This document shows, in pieces, positions 7,706-16,095 of a stretch of 28,548 nt of DNA. The position numbers and the translations under genes are program-made. Source of the DNA: Sphaeroforma sirkka (lineage: Eukaryota; Opisthokonta; Ichthyosporea; Ichthyophonida). The stretch's first letter is position 1; the number at the start of each line of letters is the position of its first letter. The notes under the pieces were generated by a model that ran no database searches, was not told the origin of the DNA, and was given only the letters and a program-made list of their open reading frames with translations. The stretch spans positions 1 to 28,548 of the forward strand of contig LUCW03000227.1 of NCBI GenBank assembly GCA_001586965.3, given 5' to 3'.

Positions 7706-9478
7706 TGCATGATCGGCTACCGACTCCCACGTGTCATAGGTGTGGTTTGGTGGTGACGTCATGTGCTCGAAGTCTTCGTAAAGGATCGTGTTGATATGAA
7801 TCTCTGTAGCTTCCGATGGTGGAGCCAAGTCTTCGTCCTGTGTAATCGCATTCACCTGTACTTGAGGCGTCGGACGTATTGTAACTACGTCTCTAGTCTG
7901 GGATGTATTCTGCCCCTGTCCTGCGGTTGACGTTGTGTTGTGGACGGTCTGTGTACCGATTGTACGTCCCTCAAAGGACGGTTGTTGTCGTATAGCCTTG
8001 CCCGACTCTCTGCGCTCACCGCTTGCGACGCCCTGAAATGGTGACACCGTGGGATGTGCCTACCACCTGGTGGCGCCTGTGCCTGGCACCCGCACAAGTC
8101 GTTGGTACCGTAGGTTGGGGCCGTTGAGTCCAATTCTGCGTTTGTCGTCTACTCGTCTGTAGGTTGGGGCGGCTATTGGTGTGGTCACGACTTCCATTGG
8201 TCGTCGGGCCCTCGCGTTTGTTGCGACCCTGGAAACGTGCTGCCGTACGTTGCTGTGCATCCTGAATGTCAGGGCTCAACAGCTGTATAAGCTCGTGTGT
8301 CTCCATCAGTTGCCATTTGGGATGCAACTGTAGAGTACGTTCATACGTACGGCCGTTGAGAGCTTCTTCTAACAGTTGTACAATGCAGTGGTTCACTAAA
8401 TTCTGTTGGAAGTCGGCATCTGTCTGGCACCGTTCACGTGCCCTCCTGTGGTTCTCCATGAGCTGTGTCATTTGTTCCATAAGAGGAGTGTGCATGTTCC
8501 GACTTTGGCCCTTGGCTAACTCGCGAAACGCGGGATCGACAGTGGCTTGTGTTTCGTGCGAACAGATCTGTTCGATCTGTAGTTGAGGTGTGCATGTCTT
8601 CAACCGTTCAGAGTTGTCGCGGATGTAGTCCAGCGTTGACTTCTCCGCCTTGAAGTAAGATAGTACCTTATGAAACCATGTAAGGTTCCAACTCTCGTCC
8701 AGCCCTGCGATTTGTGCGTTCTTGAACGCCTCGAGGAGAGCCCCTCTTGTGTCCCGTTCCATAATATCATGTAGGTAGTATCTGTTCGACGGCCAACCAG
8801 GCCACGTACGTGGTGAAGGTACGGGACGCTTCTCTACCGGTCGGGACTCTAATGTAGCTCGAAGTGTCTCAATCACGCCCCGAAGAGCTTCAGCTCGAGC
8901 CGTGTTATTCTCCTCGATTGCTTGGCATAGCTCGTCACTTAACTGTAGTATCCGTGCGTGTAGCGCCTGTCGCCTTTTCTCGATACTAGCCGGTGTGGGC
9001 GGAGGCACTGTTGTCTCCTTCTCTTGTCGTTTATGTGTCTGTACATATTCACTGGGCGCTTCTTTCTCGCCCCACTGACGTTGCTGTTGTTGGCGCAGGT
9101 TCGTACTTAATCGGTCCTGTCTATTCTTCACCGCCGCCTTACCTTGAGGATTCTGTCTGGCTAATACTTGTTCATGTGCGAACTCTTGAAAAGTTGGTGT
9201 GTTCTCACTGGCAGACAGAGTATATCATCCTCCTCGGTTGAACTGTCCTCTGACCCTGGTGATTTGTACCCAAGTCCATAAAACGGACGCTCACAGCCTT
9301 GAATTCGGAAGGTAGGGTTGTCTTCGTCCTCTGGTACTGCCTGTACCCGTTCGTGTGCGTCAGAAGAACTCTCCTTAGCGGCCGGCCATATTGTAGTTCG
9401 TCCGGCGTTTATGCGCTGTAACCTCTGTTCGTATTTTTTCAAAGAGACTCCTGTTGTGTCATCAGCTCCGTGAGTTTC
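7706..9478 (-). pseudogene. Gag polyprotein, family B copy 1 (5' truncated, frameshifted)
   Basis: Covered by three frames: 9161-9442 (KKYEQRLQRINAGRTTIW...ERPFYGLGYKSPGSED), 8016-9131 (371 residues) and 7703-8047 (C-terminal tail). The middle frame holds a predicted coiled coil (EKRRQALHARILQLSDELCQ then AIEENNTARAEALRGVIETL) and a helical capsid-like region around LHDIMERDTRGALLEAFKNA. Near 8050-8130 a cysteine/histidine cluster (CGCQAQAPPGGRHIPRCHHF, in another frame) may be a nonstandard zinc finger. The acidic tail contains EDLAPPSEATEI and ends at the TGA. The identity as gag rests on position, the paralogous gag of family A and the plus-strand copy at 22374-24615; I recognise no database family. 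Confidence 0.75.
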
Positions 9479-9703
9479 TGGTCAGAATACAAGTACTTAT
9501 ATTTATTTGATTATTTTAGGTTTATTACAAGTTTTACAGTTTATCAGAATAATCTGATAAACTGGGTTTAGGTTTTGCTGGTTTTACAGCACATGACTAA
9601 TGACTCATTTAAGAGTCAGTCATTTTAGGATTACTGTTTATAATTACTAATAAATGAACAACGTCCCCCTCCTGAGGAGGAGAACGTTGAGATACAGTTA
9701 TCT
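9479..9703 (+). repeat. LTR L, copy 2 (trimmed at both ends)
   Basis: Same element as 20848-21095, in the same orientation, but missing about 2 bases at its start and about 17 at its end (the CGCGTATACTTACTACA side). It separates truncated B gag from family A copy 2, which is cut in its GPY/F region. It keeps the CAGTTTATCAG/CTGATAAACTG hairpin and ATGACTCAT. It is inverted relative to copy 1, so it cannot be the 5' LTR of B copy 1. No target-site duplication is visible. Confidence 0.85.
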
Positions 9704-9930
9704 AAACATTGGTCGCATCGCTTTGAACCAAAGCGACCTTCGGACCGTACCATTACCACATCCCCTGGTTGAAAGGCGATAAAATCGTAAGCATGGAGGC
9801 GGTCAAACTGCCTGGATAGTGTGTCTGCGTATTTCTGCGTGACCTTGTAAAGCGTCGGCAAGATAGTGTTGTGCAAACGATCCAGCCGGTGTGCCTTCCT
9901 CTCATTGGTGACCGGCTGATTCCCGGAAGG
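9704..9930 (-). pseudogene. Integrase C-terminus / GPY-F region, family A copy 2
   Basis: Frame 9631-9876 reads HNTILPTLYKVTQKYADTL, RQFDRLHAYDFIAFQPGDVVMVRSEGR, homologous to the B segment just before its GPY motif. A base change near 9735 shifts the frame again and the match continues to MRPMF, where LTR L begins. The GPY tripeptide and any chromodomain are lost, so whether family A is also a chromovirus cannot be seen here, though copy 1 and B share the rest of the pol plan. Confidence 0.75.
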
Positions 9931-12011
9931 TCATCCGTGAAGTCAGCAAACGGAACATGACGGCGACCGAAGTAAGCACTGAATGGTGCTGTCTTGTGTC
10001 GCCGAGATATTCGGAGGTTCTGGCACAGCATAATAAGTGGTAGTCGGACATCCCATGCCGTAGGCAAAGATTCACATAGCTTGCGAACTCCTTCGTGTAT
10101 GTCTCTGTGTCTTCTCTCCGCTGCTCCCAGAACCTGAGGACGATATGGTGGCGACTTTGCATGCATCACTCCAACATCTTGAGTTATTAATTTAACAATC
10201 TTGTTCGAAAACTCGCCTCCCTCGTCTGATTGAATTTTCCTGGGAAAACCATGTTCCCCAAACACCTCCATAAGTTTCGATGTCACCACTTCTGCTGACT
10301 TTGTGGCCGTTGCTCTCAATATCGAGTACCCCGTTGCTATATCCAAGACGTGCAATATATATCGATTTCCTGCTGCTGAAACTAGTGGCATTGGAATCAT
10401 TAGGTATTGCTTCTTCCCTTCTATGGTCTGGAACAATGCACCTCCAATACCGTAGTCGCTTGCATCCGTTTCGAGTTGTAAAGGTACTTCGTCGACGGGA
10501 AATTTCAACACTACTGCCTCAACTATGGCTTGCTTCATGGCATCCCAAGCTTGCTGGTGTCTCTGTTCCCACCTGTCTCCAATGATTTCCTTAGGCTTCA
10601 GTCTTACAAATTCCCGGAGTGGGGCAACTACCTCTGCATAGTTTGGTAGGTGCTCGTGAAGAAAGTTGGCTAATCCCAAGGCCGATGCAATGTCTTTGTA
10701 CTTCTTCGGGGTTGGCCAGTCAATGAGCTTGGCCTGCTTTTCATGGCAAATATCAATTCCGGCCTTCGATACTCGCTTCCCTAGGATCATGACTTCTTTG
10801 ACTGCAAAATGACATTTTGAAGGGTTTAGCTTGAAACTGTGGTATGTCAGCCGCCGAATGACCTCTTTCACTACTCGTACGTGTTCCTCGTAGTCATCTG
10901 TTGCTATTACGATATCGTCCAGGTAGTGGTGTGCCGGAAGTCCTTGCAATATCACACTCAGTGTACGCTGAAACTGCTGCGTCAGTGTGTGTAGTCCAAA
11001 TGGCGCTGATGTAAAGGAATACTGGCTTTTGCCATGTGTGAAACTGAATAGATACTGAGAATCAGGGTGAATTGGGAGTCGATGGTACGCTGCGGTTAGA
11101 TCCAATGTCGTGTAATATCTCTTCCCTTTGATGTTACCAATGATGTCGTTGATACGGGGAATAATGAACTGATCCGCCGGTATTAATGCATTCACCGCTC
11201 TGAGGTCCAAACACACTCGCACTTTCTTTGGTTCTCCAGATTGAGTATACTCTGGCACGGCGAGCAAGGGTAAGTTGACGGAAGTGGCTGTATCCCTTTG
11301 AACTATGACCAAATCTTGAATCCACTTCTGCACCTGTCTATCTACCCATGGTATCCATTTGTCTGCTACAAAGTTCCTTACTGCCTTCCGCATCCTTGCA
11401 GCTTGATCTGGTGTCACTGGCAATCTAACTTCGCCTCCTTCCAGTCTGCACCTGTCCTTTTCTCGAATACCGTCATTGTCCCTCAGTTCCTTGTCTAGTT
11501 CCAGGCGAACACCGGTTTCCTCGGTCAAATCTGGTGGTCGTCTCAACGGTATTGGTTCCAATAGTTTGTCTAGCTCCGTTGGATATATGGGTGAGAATGG
11601 CGATTGAAGGCCTCCTACGTATAGCCCTAAGCCAGGCATAAGATCCTGGCCTACGATCGCGCCGATAGCCGGTGGTAGATTCATTAGCTCGAAAGACTGT
11701 TCTGTGAGCTCTAGACCATATCGTACTGGAGTTTGTACGGTTGAGCCTATTCGCCGTGTACGAAGATTACGATCAGCTAGGTATATATAGGATCCCTCCG
11801 GAGCCGACTTAATTTGCAATCCCCAATCGTGTGCGGATGTCGAATCAATGCAACTTCTGTTTGCCCCAGAATCCACTAACGCCCTGCATGTCTTACCGTT
11901 GATCAGGATGGATATGAATACTCGATTGTCCATTGAAAGTAATGGATCTTTGATCGATAGTATCCCAGGTGTGCTAGACGGGAAAACTAAAGTTGCATCT
12001 ACATCCGACAC
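9753..12011 (-). CDS. Fused protease-RT-RNase H(partial)-integrase(partial), family A copy 2, 752 codons
   Basis: Longest open frame of the window. Protease active site at residue 47 (DSGA); RT Asp304 in TTLDLTAAYH and YLDD at 363-366; RNase H Asp516 in LETDASDYG. At residues 538-539 it jumps from the RNase H segment (EGKKQYLM) to the integrase segment PMPLVSAAGNRYILHV; integrase Asp595 (IQSDEGGEF) and Glu632 (GAAERRHRD) remain. The deletion removes most RNase H catalytic residues, the whole Dam-like domain, the H2C2 finger and the first integrase Asp, so RNase H and integrase activity are not expected. The last 30 or so residues are out of frame after an indel near 9925. The true start is probably in gag through the TAG at 12021. 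Confidence 0.88.
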   Translation of the reverse strand: MSDVDATLVFPSSTPGILSIKDPLLSMDNRVFISILINGKTCRALVDSGANRSCIDSTSAHDWGLQIKSAPEGSYIYLADRNLRTRRIGSTVQTPVRYGLELTEQSFELMNLPPAIGAIVGQDLMPGLGLYVGGLQSPFSPIYPTELDKLLEPIPLRRPPDLTEETGVRLELDKELRDNDGIREKDRCRLEGGEVRLPVTPDQAARMRKAVRNFVADKWIPWVDRQVQKWIQDLVIVQRDTATSVNLPLLAVPEYTQSGEPKKVRVCLDLRAVNALIPADQFIIPRINDIIGNIKGKRYYTTLDLTAAYHRLPIHPDSQYLFSFTHGKSQYSFTSAPFGLHTLTQQFQRTLSVILQGLPAHHYLDDIVIATDDYEEHVRVVKEVIRRLTYHSFKLNPSKCHFAVKEVMILGKRVSKAGIDICHEKQAKLIDWPTPKKYKDIASALGLANFLHEHLPNYAEVVAPLREFVRLKPKEIIGDRWEQRHQQAWDAMKQAIVEAVVLKFPVDEVPLQLETDASDYGIGGALFQTIEGKKQYLMIPMPLVSAAGNRYILHVLDIATGYSILRATATKSAEVVTSKLMEVFGEHGFPRKIQSDEGGEFSNKIVKLITQDVGVMHAKSPPYRPQVLGAAERRHRDIHEGVRKLCESLPTAWDVRLPLIMLCQNLRISRRHKTAPFSAYFGRRHVPFADFTDDLPGISRSPMRGRHTGWIVCTTLSCRRFTRSRRNTQTHYPGSLTASMLTILSPFNQGMW

Positions 12012-12020
12012 CCTTACATC

Positions 12021-12023
12021 CTA
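12021..12023 (-). promoter_or_regulatory. In-frame gag/pol stop codon (TAG), family A copy 2
   Basis: The gag frame ends ATWETIGSDQE-stop and the 752-codon pol frame is in the same phase with three more sense codons before its first Met at 12011. Context after TAG is GATGTAAGGGTG, as in copy 1. Supports a readthrough model when compared with the TGA of family B. Confidence 0.6.
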
Positions 12024-12443
12024 TTCCTGATCGCTGCCTATGGTTTCCCACGTTGCATCCTCTTCTAACTCACCCTGTTCGATTTCGTCTGGGTGTGCCA
12101 GTATGGAAGCAATGTGTGTATCTGTAGGCGTGGTCTCCTCCTGCTTCGTTTGCTGGTCGTCCGAGTCTGTTAGAGCCGTAATGGTGTTGACCGCGGGCAA
12201 ACTCTTATCGAAGGATACGCCTTGCTTAAATCCTCGGCCCGAGCTGGATGTGAATCCAACCCTTTTGTTCGACTGGTAGTGCTTGCAGGATGATATATGC
12301 CTGACACTGGGTGGGGCACCCTCTCTGTACGCGTAACACGTGGTGGTCGTAGACGTGCTTGTGCGTTGTGTGCTGCCTCCTTCTGTATTTGTATTCAAAA
12401 TACGATCTCGTTGTTGGGCCGGAAGCTGTCTACGCCGATCCCC
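12024..12443 (-). pseudogene. Gag C-terminal part, family A copy 2
   Basis: About 140 codons upstream of the TAG. It holds a Cys/His cluster (CYAYREGAPPSVRHISSCKH) followed by a Gly/Ser-rich basic stretch (TSSSGRGFKQ) and an acidic tail (HPDEIEQGELEEDATWE). The cluster aligns with the one in B gag but does not fit the standard CX2CX4HX4C knuckle. The first five residues of the open frame (MIFST) come from the copia LTR; gag is cut at 12443/12444 by that insertion. Confidence 0.75.
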
Positions 12444-12898
12444 TGTAGAAAAAATCATATTGTCAAAGGTGAATGATGTTTAAGTGTTGGACTCAGACCT
12501 AGTCCATCGAGGAACCGATTATCTAACGATGATTTTTTTGTATGTTGTGTTTACGAATGTATTTCGTAGGCCAATTGTGTTTGACCTATTAAATGTATAA
12601 TTTTGTTACAGGTGTCATTTGATAGGAAATGGGTTTCCTTTCATATGACACCTTATTCAAGTTGTTTGAGTGAATATTCATTGAGTTATGAGTCTTGGAA
12701 GTTTAAGTGTATTTGAAGAAATTGTGTTTGTATTTTTTAGAGATGGAATCTAAAAATAGATCGCGCACGTCCGTTGGAATTTCTTTGGCAAAGGAAATTT
12801 TCGAGCCGAAAAGGGCCGTTCAATTTTGACGAAAAATAGTATAAATACGGAATACAAAAGTAAATAAAGAGCACTTTAACAGAGTTGAAAAATTCACA
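12444..12898 (+). repeat. Copia 5' LTR (about 455 bp)
   Basis: Starts TGTAGAAAAA and ends AATTCACA; matched in reverse by 17773-18223. Contains TATAAATA (12840-12847) and AATAAA (12863-12868) close to the 3' end, and an inverted repeat AGGTGTCAT...ATGACACCT at 12610-12653. Several small indels separate it from the 3' LTR, so the insertion is not very recent. Confidence 0.92.
12840..12847 (+). promoter_or_regulatory. TATA box of copia 5' LTR
   Basis: TATAAATA, conserved as the reverse complement (TATTTATA) in the 3' LTR near 17823. Position about 60 bp before the LTR end implies a very short R/U5, with AATAAA only about 20 bp downstream. Confidence 0.6.
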
Positions 12899-12912
12899 TG
12901 GAAGCAGCGGAC
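12899..12912 (+). promoter_or_regulatory. Copia primer binding site
   Basis: TGGAAGCAGCGGAC directly abuts the LTR end, beginning with TGG as expected for pairing with the CCA end of a tRNA. The donor tRNA is not identified; it is not the half initiator-Met PBS common in copia elements. Confidence 0.6.
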
Positions 12913-12958
12913 GGGACTAAAAGCTTGAAATTTTTGGAGACCAAGGACTCGAGTGCCT

Positions 12959-12989
<31 letters not shown>

Positions 12990-13090
12990 CTAGAGAACGC
13001 TGATTTGAGAGAGAGAGAGAGCTAGAGAACGCTGATTTGAGAGAGAGAGAGAGAGCTAGAGAGCGCTGATTTGAGAGAGAGAGAGAGACC
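12959..13090 (+). repeat. GA-rich minisatellite in copia leader
   Basis: Three to four units of about 33 bp: (GA)n GAGAGCTAGAGAACGC + TGATTT. The GA run varies from unit to unit. It lies between PBS and gag ATG, so it would be in the 5' leader. The core GAGAGCTAGAG is the same string found in minisatellite 1 of the gypsy B element. Confidence 0.85.
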
Positions 13091-13113
13091 ACTGATCACC
13101 AAACCGAGAGAGG

Positions 13114-13832
13114 ATGAAGTACGTGGAGCCCAAACTGAAGGATGCCACCGGCTACCCGAACTGGAAGTTGAAGATGGAAGCTAAGCTGAAGGAAAAGGCC
13201 GTCTTCAATGCCGCTACAGACCGTGAGAGGGAGATTGCCTACTCCATGATTGTCCAGAGCGTTGAAGACTGTTGTCTTGGATACGTCCGTAACACTGATA
13301 ACCCTGCAGTTGCCTTGGCCCAGATCGCTACCGCAATGAACCGCCAGACGGAGGCTAATCTGGACGCGTTGACTCAGAAGTTAGATAGGATGAAGATGAA
13401 CGATGGAGAAAATGTTGCTGAACTCGCCGACCGATGTGAGATTCTATTTGGCCAGCTTGCAGGTCAGGGGATGAGTTGACTAACATTCGGAAACGCATAT
13501 CCTTCATGAAGGGCCTTCCACGTCAGTTTGCGCCGGTGAAGATTGACTTGAATGCAAAGTTTGCAAACGGAAATCGATTCAGCTATGAGCAAGTGAAGGA
13601 AGCCGCCATTGTGTTTGAGACTGGACTCGGTGTCTACGATGATGACAACGACGACGAAGATATCGGTCTTTATGCTAATGGACGATATCACAAGGGTAAC
13701 CACCAAGCCCAGAAGGGTCGACGAGGAGGTGGTTTCGACCGACCAAGAGGTGGCTTTGGTAGTAGAGATGGCCGGGAGCTTATTTGTTTCAGTGCCTTAA
13801 GCCCGGGCATACTCGGGCAATTGTCGTGGTAA
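13114..13832 (+). pseudogene. Copia gag (UBN2-like capsid region), frameshifted
   Basis: Starts at the ATG at 13114 (MKYVEPKLKDATGYPNWKLK), with the Trp-x-x-(K/M) opening typical of copia gag, then a helical region (NRQTEANLDALTQKLDRMKM). A frameshift near 13476 moves to frame 13476-13832 (IRKRISFMKGLPRQFAPVK), followed by an RGG-type stretch (GRRGGGFDRPRGGFG). A first zinc knuckle is broken by indels around 13788-13830: the letters of QCLKPGHTRA appear in a second frame. Confidence 0.85.
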
Positions 13833-13833
13833 G

Positions 13834-14097
13834 ATGGCGTGTTTGAATTGCAAGAAACCAGGGCATATCAAACGAGACTGCCCAGATCTCGACGATGACA
13901 ATGATGATGACAATGGCTATTTCGGATTTGGATTGATGGCGATCGGTGATGACGGAGATTCCGACAGTGATGATGGTATGCCGGCCTTGATGTGTGATTC
14001 CACCGATTCTGATTCTTCCGATGCCGAGAGCAAATTTGATGATGAATTGGATGCTCCACCCGGGTTGCTATCTGGAGGTTTTTTCATCGGATTATGA
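13834..14097 (+). pseudogene. Copia gag zinc knuckle and acidic linker
   Basis: CLNCKKPGHIKRDC is a perfect CX2CX4HX4C nucleocapsid knuckle that binds RNA. It is followed by an Asp/Ser-rich linker (DLDDDNDDDN, DSDSDDG, DSTDSDSSDAES). The frame ends at 14097 and overlaps the next by ATGA (14094-14097), probably a frameshift since most copia elements have a single gag-pol frame. Confidence 0.88.
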
Positions 14098-15128
14098 AGT
14101 TCAGGGTGGCTTTTATCTCAGCTACAGATGAAGATAACTGTACTACACTCGACGATGATGACACCTTTGCCGAGGATGATCTACTTGTGGATGGATCCGT
14201 CACCTCAATCGCTGAAGCTGAATTGGAGAACACAATCAGCGAACATTCGGCGTTTGCATTGCTGGGCGTGGGTGATCTGGTCTTATCTGCTAACGAGCTT
14301 GTGGTTGACACAGGTGCCAGCAAGCATGTTGTTGTATTAGAGGATGCTCTGTCTGCAGTGAGACCCTCTAACAAGCGATTGACCGGGCTTGGCAACACTA
14401 AACTGCATGCAGATGGTGAGGGAGAGTTGCGCGGCTGTCCTGAGACTGGTTTAGCTCTTCTCATTCCTAAGGCGGGTGTTCAACTTTTTTTATCCGTACG
14501 ACAGCTTGTTAAGAACGGCTGGAAGGCGACGTGCGAGAAGAACGACTGCACATTATTTGATCCGCAGGGTGGTTTGGTGAAAGCAACGGTTAGACAAGGG
14601 CTATACATCGTTTCCCTGAAGGATCTGAAGTCGCCCGTCAACCGAGCACATTCGGGTACAAAGATTATCGATGAAGATAAGGCCCTTGTGGCATCCGATG
14701 ATGGTGAAGCAGATATGCTCATGTGGCATCATAGACTTGGCCATGTAAGCTTGGAACTGATGAAAGAGACAATGGTTTGCGCAGGAATGGAGAAAGTTGC
14801 CAGACGTTGGGGTGAGAAGCTTCCCTTCTGTAGAGCTTGCGTGCAGGGCAAGATGACACGGGCCAGAATTACTCGCAAGTTGGTCGGGTCGAAGGGTAAA
14901 CGTAAATCTGTGGTTCTAGAAGTTCCGGGATCGAAGCTGTACGTAGATATCTTCGAGACCTCGAAGACACCGTCACTCACTGGACAACAATTCGGTCTCC
15001 AGGTTCTTGACGATGCAACGGACCACTACTGGTGTTTGGGCCTGAAGCAAAAAGAGTGATGCGACTGCTGCAATGCGTCACTTGCTGGACACTGAATTTG
15101 CAGTGTTGAAGCGATTCCCGAAGAAGGC
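14094..15128 (+). CDS. Copia protease, GAG-pre-integrase and integrase start (truncated)
   Basis: Residue 72 begins DTGASKHV, the aspartic protease site. The GAG-pre-integrase/H2C2 finger has H212/H213, H217, C246 and C249 (MWHHRLGHVS...CRACVQGKM). The integrase core begins with SKLYVDIFETS (Asp285 probably the first catalytic Asp) and VLDDATDHYW. A stop at 15057-15059 results from a frameshift; the match to copia integrase goes on in another frame to FPKKA at 15128, where LTR L interrupts it. The second Asp and Glu are on the inverted segment at about 20700-20835. Confidence 0.88.
15124..15128 (+). repeat. Target-site duplication of LTR L (left)
   Basis: AAGGC precedes L copy 3. The partner is GCCT(T) at 20844-20848 on plus, i.e. 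(A)AGGC on the copia-sense strand. Depending on whether the terminal A belongs to L, the duplication is 4 bp (AGGC) or 5 bp (AAGGC). Confidence 0.7.
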
Positions 15129-15373
15129 TGTAGTAAGTATACGCGAGATAACTGTATCTCAACGTTCTCCTCCTCAGGAGGGGACGTTGTTCATTTATTA
15201 GTAATTATAAACAGTAATCCTAAAATGACTGACTCTTAAATGAGTCATTAGTCATGTGCTGTAAAACCAGCAAAACCCTAAAACCCAATTTATCAGATTA
15301 TTCTGATAAACTGTAAAACTTGTAATAAACCTAAAATAATCAAATAAATATAAGTACTTGTATTCTGACCACA
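15129..15373 (-). repeat. LTR L, copy 3 (3' LTR of B copy 2)
   Basis: 245 bp, reading TGTAGTAAG...GACCACA on plus. Hairpins: GAGATA/TATCTC (15145-15160), AACGTTCTCCTCC/GGAGGGGACGTT (15161-15187), ATGACT-GACTC/GAGTC-ATT-AGTCAT (15225-15255) and TTTATCAG/CTGATAAA (15289-15310; extended stem lost here by a G-to-A change). It is inserted in copia integrase antisense to copia, with B 3' sequence directly after it. Confidence 0.88.
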
Positions 15374-15446
15374 ACCCCCCCAAACTGAAGCACTGAACAA
15401 AGCAGTGTGCCAGTTTCAGAGATGATAAGAATAGCATAGTACCTTA

Positions 15447-15610
15447 TGTGCTGGCATTATCCTCGAGAGCTAGAGCATTGTGCTGGCATTTATCCTCGAG
15501 AGCTAGAGCATTGTGCTGGCATTTATCCTCGAGAGCTAGAGCATTGTGCTGGCATTTATCCTCAGAGAGCTAGAGCATTGTGCTGGCATTTTACCTCAGA
15601 GAGCTAGAGG
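15447..15610. repeat. Minisatellite 1, B copy 2
   Basis: Five 33 bp units with the CTCGAGAGCTAGAG core, same number and variant order as at 3219-3383, so this array has been stable since the two copies separated. Confidence 0.9.
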
Positions 15611-15816
15611 ACCCGATGTGTACGTCTCGAGCGACCCGTCGTGTTTGAATTCTTGAAGCTACTGTTCATCTGTGTCAGCATATAGGAGTTTGGCAAGTAC
15701 AATATAGGACTGTATTTGTGTCGGAGAAAAACTGCCAGTGGCAGAAACCGTGCAAACCATTAACCCGCTGTTTCAAAACAATGCCCAAGGAGTTGTTTGA
15801 TTGATTTCGCTGTGTT

Positions 15817-16095
15817 ATACTCCGAAGCAAGAGTGGCTCATTTAACCTCGCGAGCTTGAGCCGCTGACGATTTTCCCTCGCGAGCTCGAGTGCTAACCGT
15901 TTATTCTCGCGAGCTCGAGTGGCTGGTTTATACTCGGGAGCTAGAGTCGCTGCTTTTTTATACTCAAGAGCTCGAGTGGCTGGTTTATACTCGGGAGCTA
16001 GAGTCGCTGCTTTTATACTCTCAAGAGCTCGAGTGGCTGGTTTATATTCGGGAGCTAGAGTTGCTGGTTTATGCTCCAGAGCTTGAGCTCGATAT
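15817..16095. repeat. Minisatellite 2, B copy 2
   Basis: Degenerate 25-30 bp units of the CTCGCGAGCTCGAG/CTCGGGAGCTAGAG type. Some units keep a full CTCAAGAGCTCGAG where copy 1 has CTCAAGAGCTCAG, and one segment of copy 1 is absent, showing copy-number change and unit homogenisation. Confidence 0.85.

Larger units (their letters stand above)
3146..9478 (-). mobile_element. Ty3/gypsy chromovirus family B, copy 1
   Basis: This is the most complete element of the window, reading leftward: gag (from 9478), TGA stop (7703-7705), protease, RT, RNase H, Dam-like domain, H2C2 finger, DDE integrase, GPY module, chromodomain (to 3908), a 3' untranslated region of about 760 bp with two minisatellites, G-run polypurine tract and 3' LTR (2906-3145). 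The 5' part of gag, the leader and the 5' LTR are missing: at 9478 gag stops and an inverted copy of L begins. At least six one-base frameshifts relative to other copies (near 4565, 5068, 5583, 6125, 6738, and an 8-base loss near 7570) make it non-coding as it stands. Confidence 0.92.
9704..12443 (-). mobile_element. Ty3/gypsy family A, copy 2 (internally deleted)
   Basis: Antisense fragment from gag C-terminus (12443) to the GPY/F region (9704, ending after MRPMF). Nucleotide match to copy 1 is close to complete over 1261-2905. Relative to copy 1 it lacks about 1.1 kb (copy 1 positions about 140-1260: distal RNase H, Dam-like domain, H2C2 finger and integrase start), with a CAT microhomology at the junction near 10398. 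It is bounded by LTR L copy 2 on the left and the copia 5' LTR on the right. Confidence 0.9.
12444..15128 (+). mobile_element. Ty1/copia element, 5' half
   Basis: 5' LTR, primer binding site, GA-rich leader, gag with zinc knuckles, protease, GAG-pre-integrase and the start of integrase, all on plus. It stops inside integrase at the codons for FPKKA, where LTR L copy 3 begins. The next residues of the same protein (HSDRGGEF) are found inverted at 20843 and below, and the copia 3' LTR is at 17773-18223. So this is one element split and rearranged, inserted originally into family A gag. No clear copia target duplication is found (left flank GATCCCC, right flank GATAC in element orientation). Confidence 0.93.

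Noticed and set aside
3908..9478. An envelope-like gene making B an errantivirus
   Set aside because: After the chromodomain only repeats and untranslated sequence remain; no membrane or signal-peptide frame is present.
1..12443. Tandem segmental duplication explaining A copies 1 and 2
   Set aside because: Only the A sequence repeats; flanks differ (L and B versus L and copia), so separate insertions or rearrangement fit better.
12820..13092. Minus-strand Leu/Ser-rich open frame
   Set aside because: Antisense translation of the GA minisatellite and LTR end.
15161..15187. Bacterial rho-independent terminator
   Set aside because: A GC-rich stem exists but the context is a eukaryotic LTR and no T-tract follows directly.
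15129..15373. L as a hammerhead-ribozyme retrozyme or MITE
   Set aside because: No CTGATGA...GAAA hammerhead core was seen; TG...CA ends, adjacent polypurine tract and linked B sequence fit an LTR better than terminal inverted repeats of a MITE.
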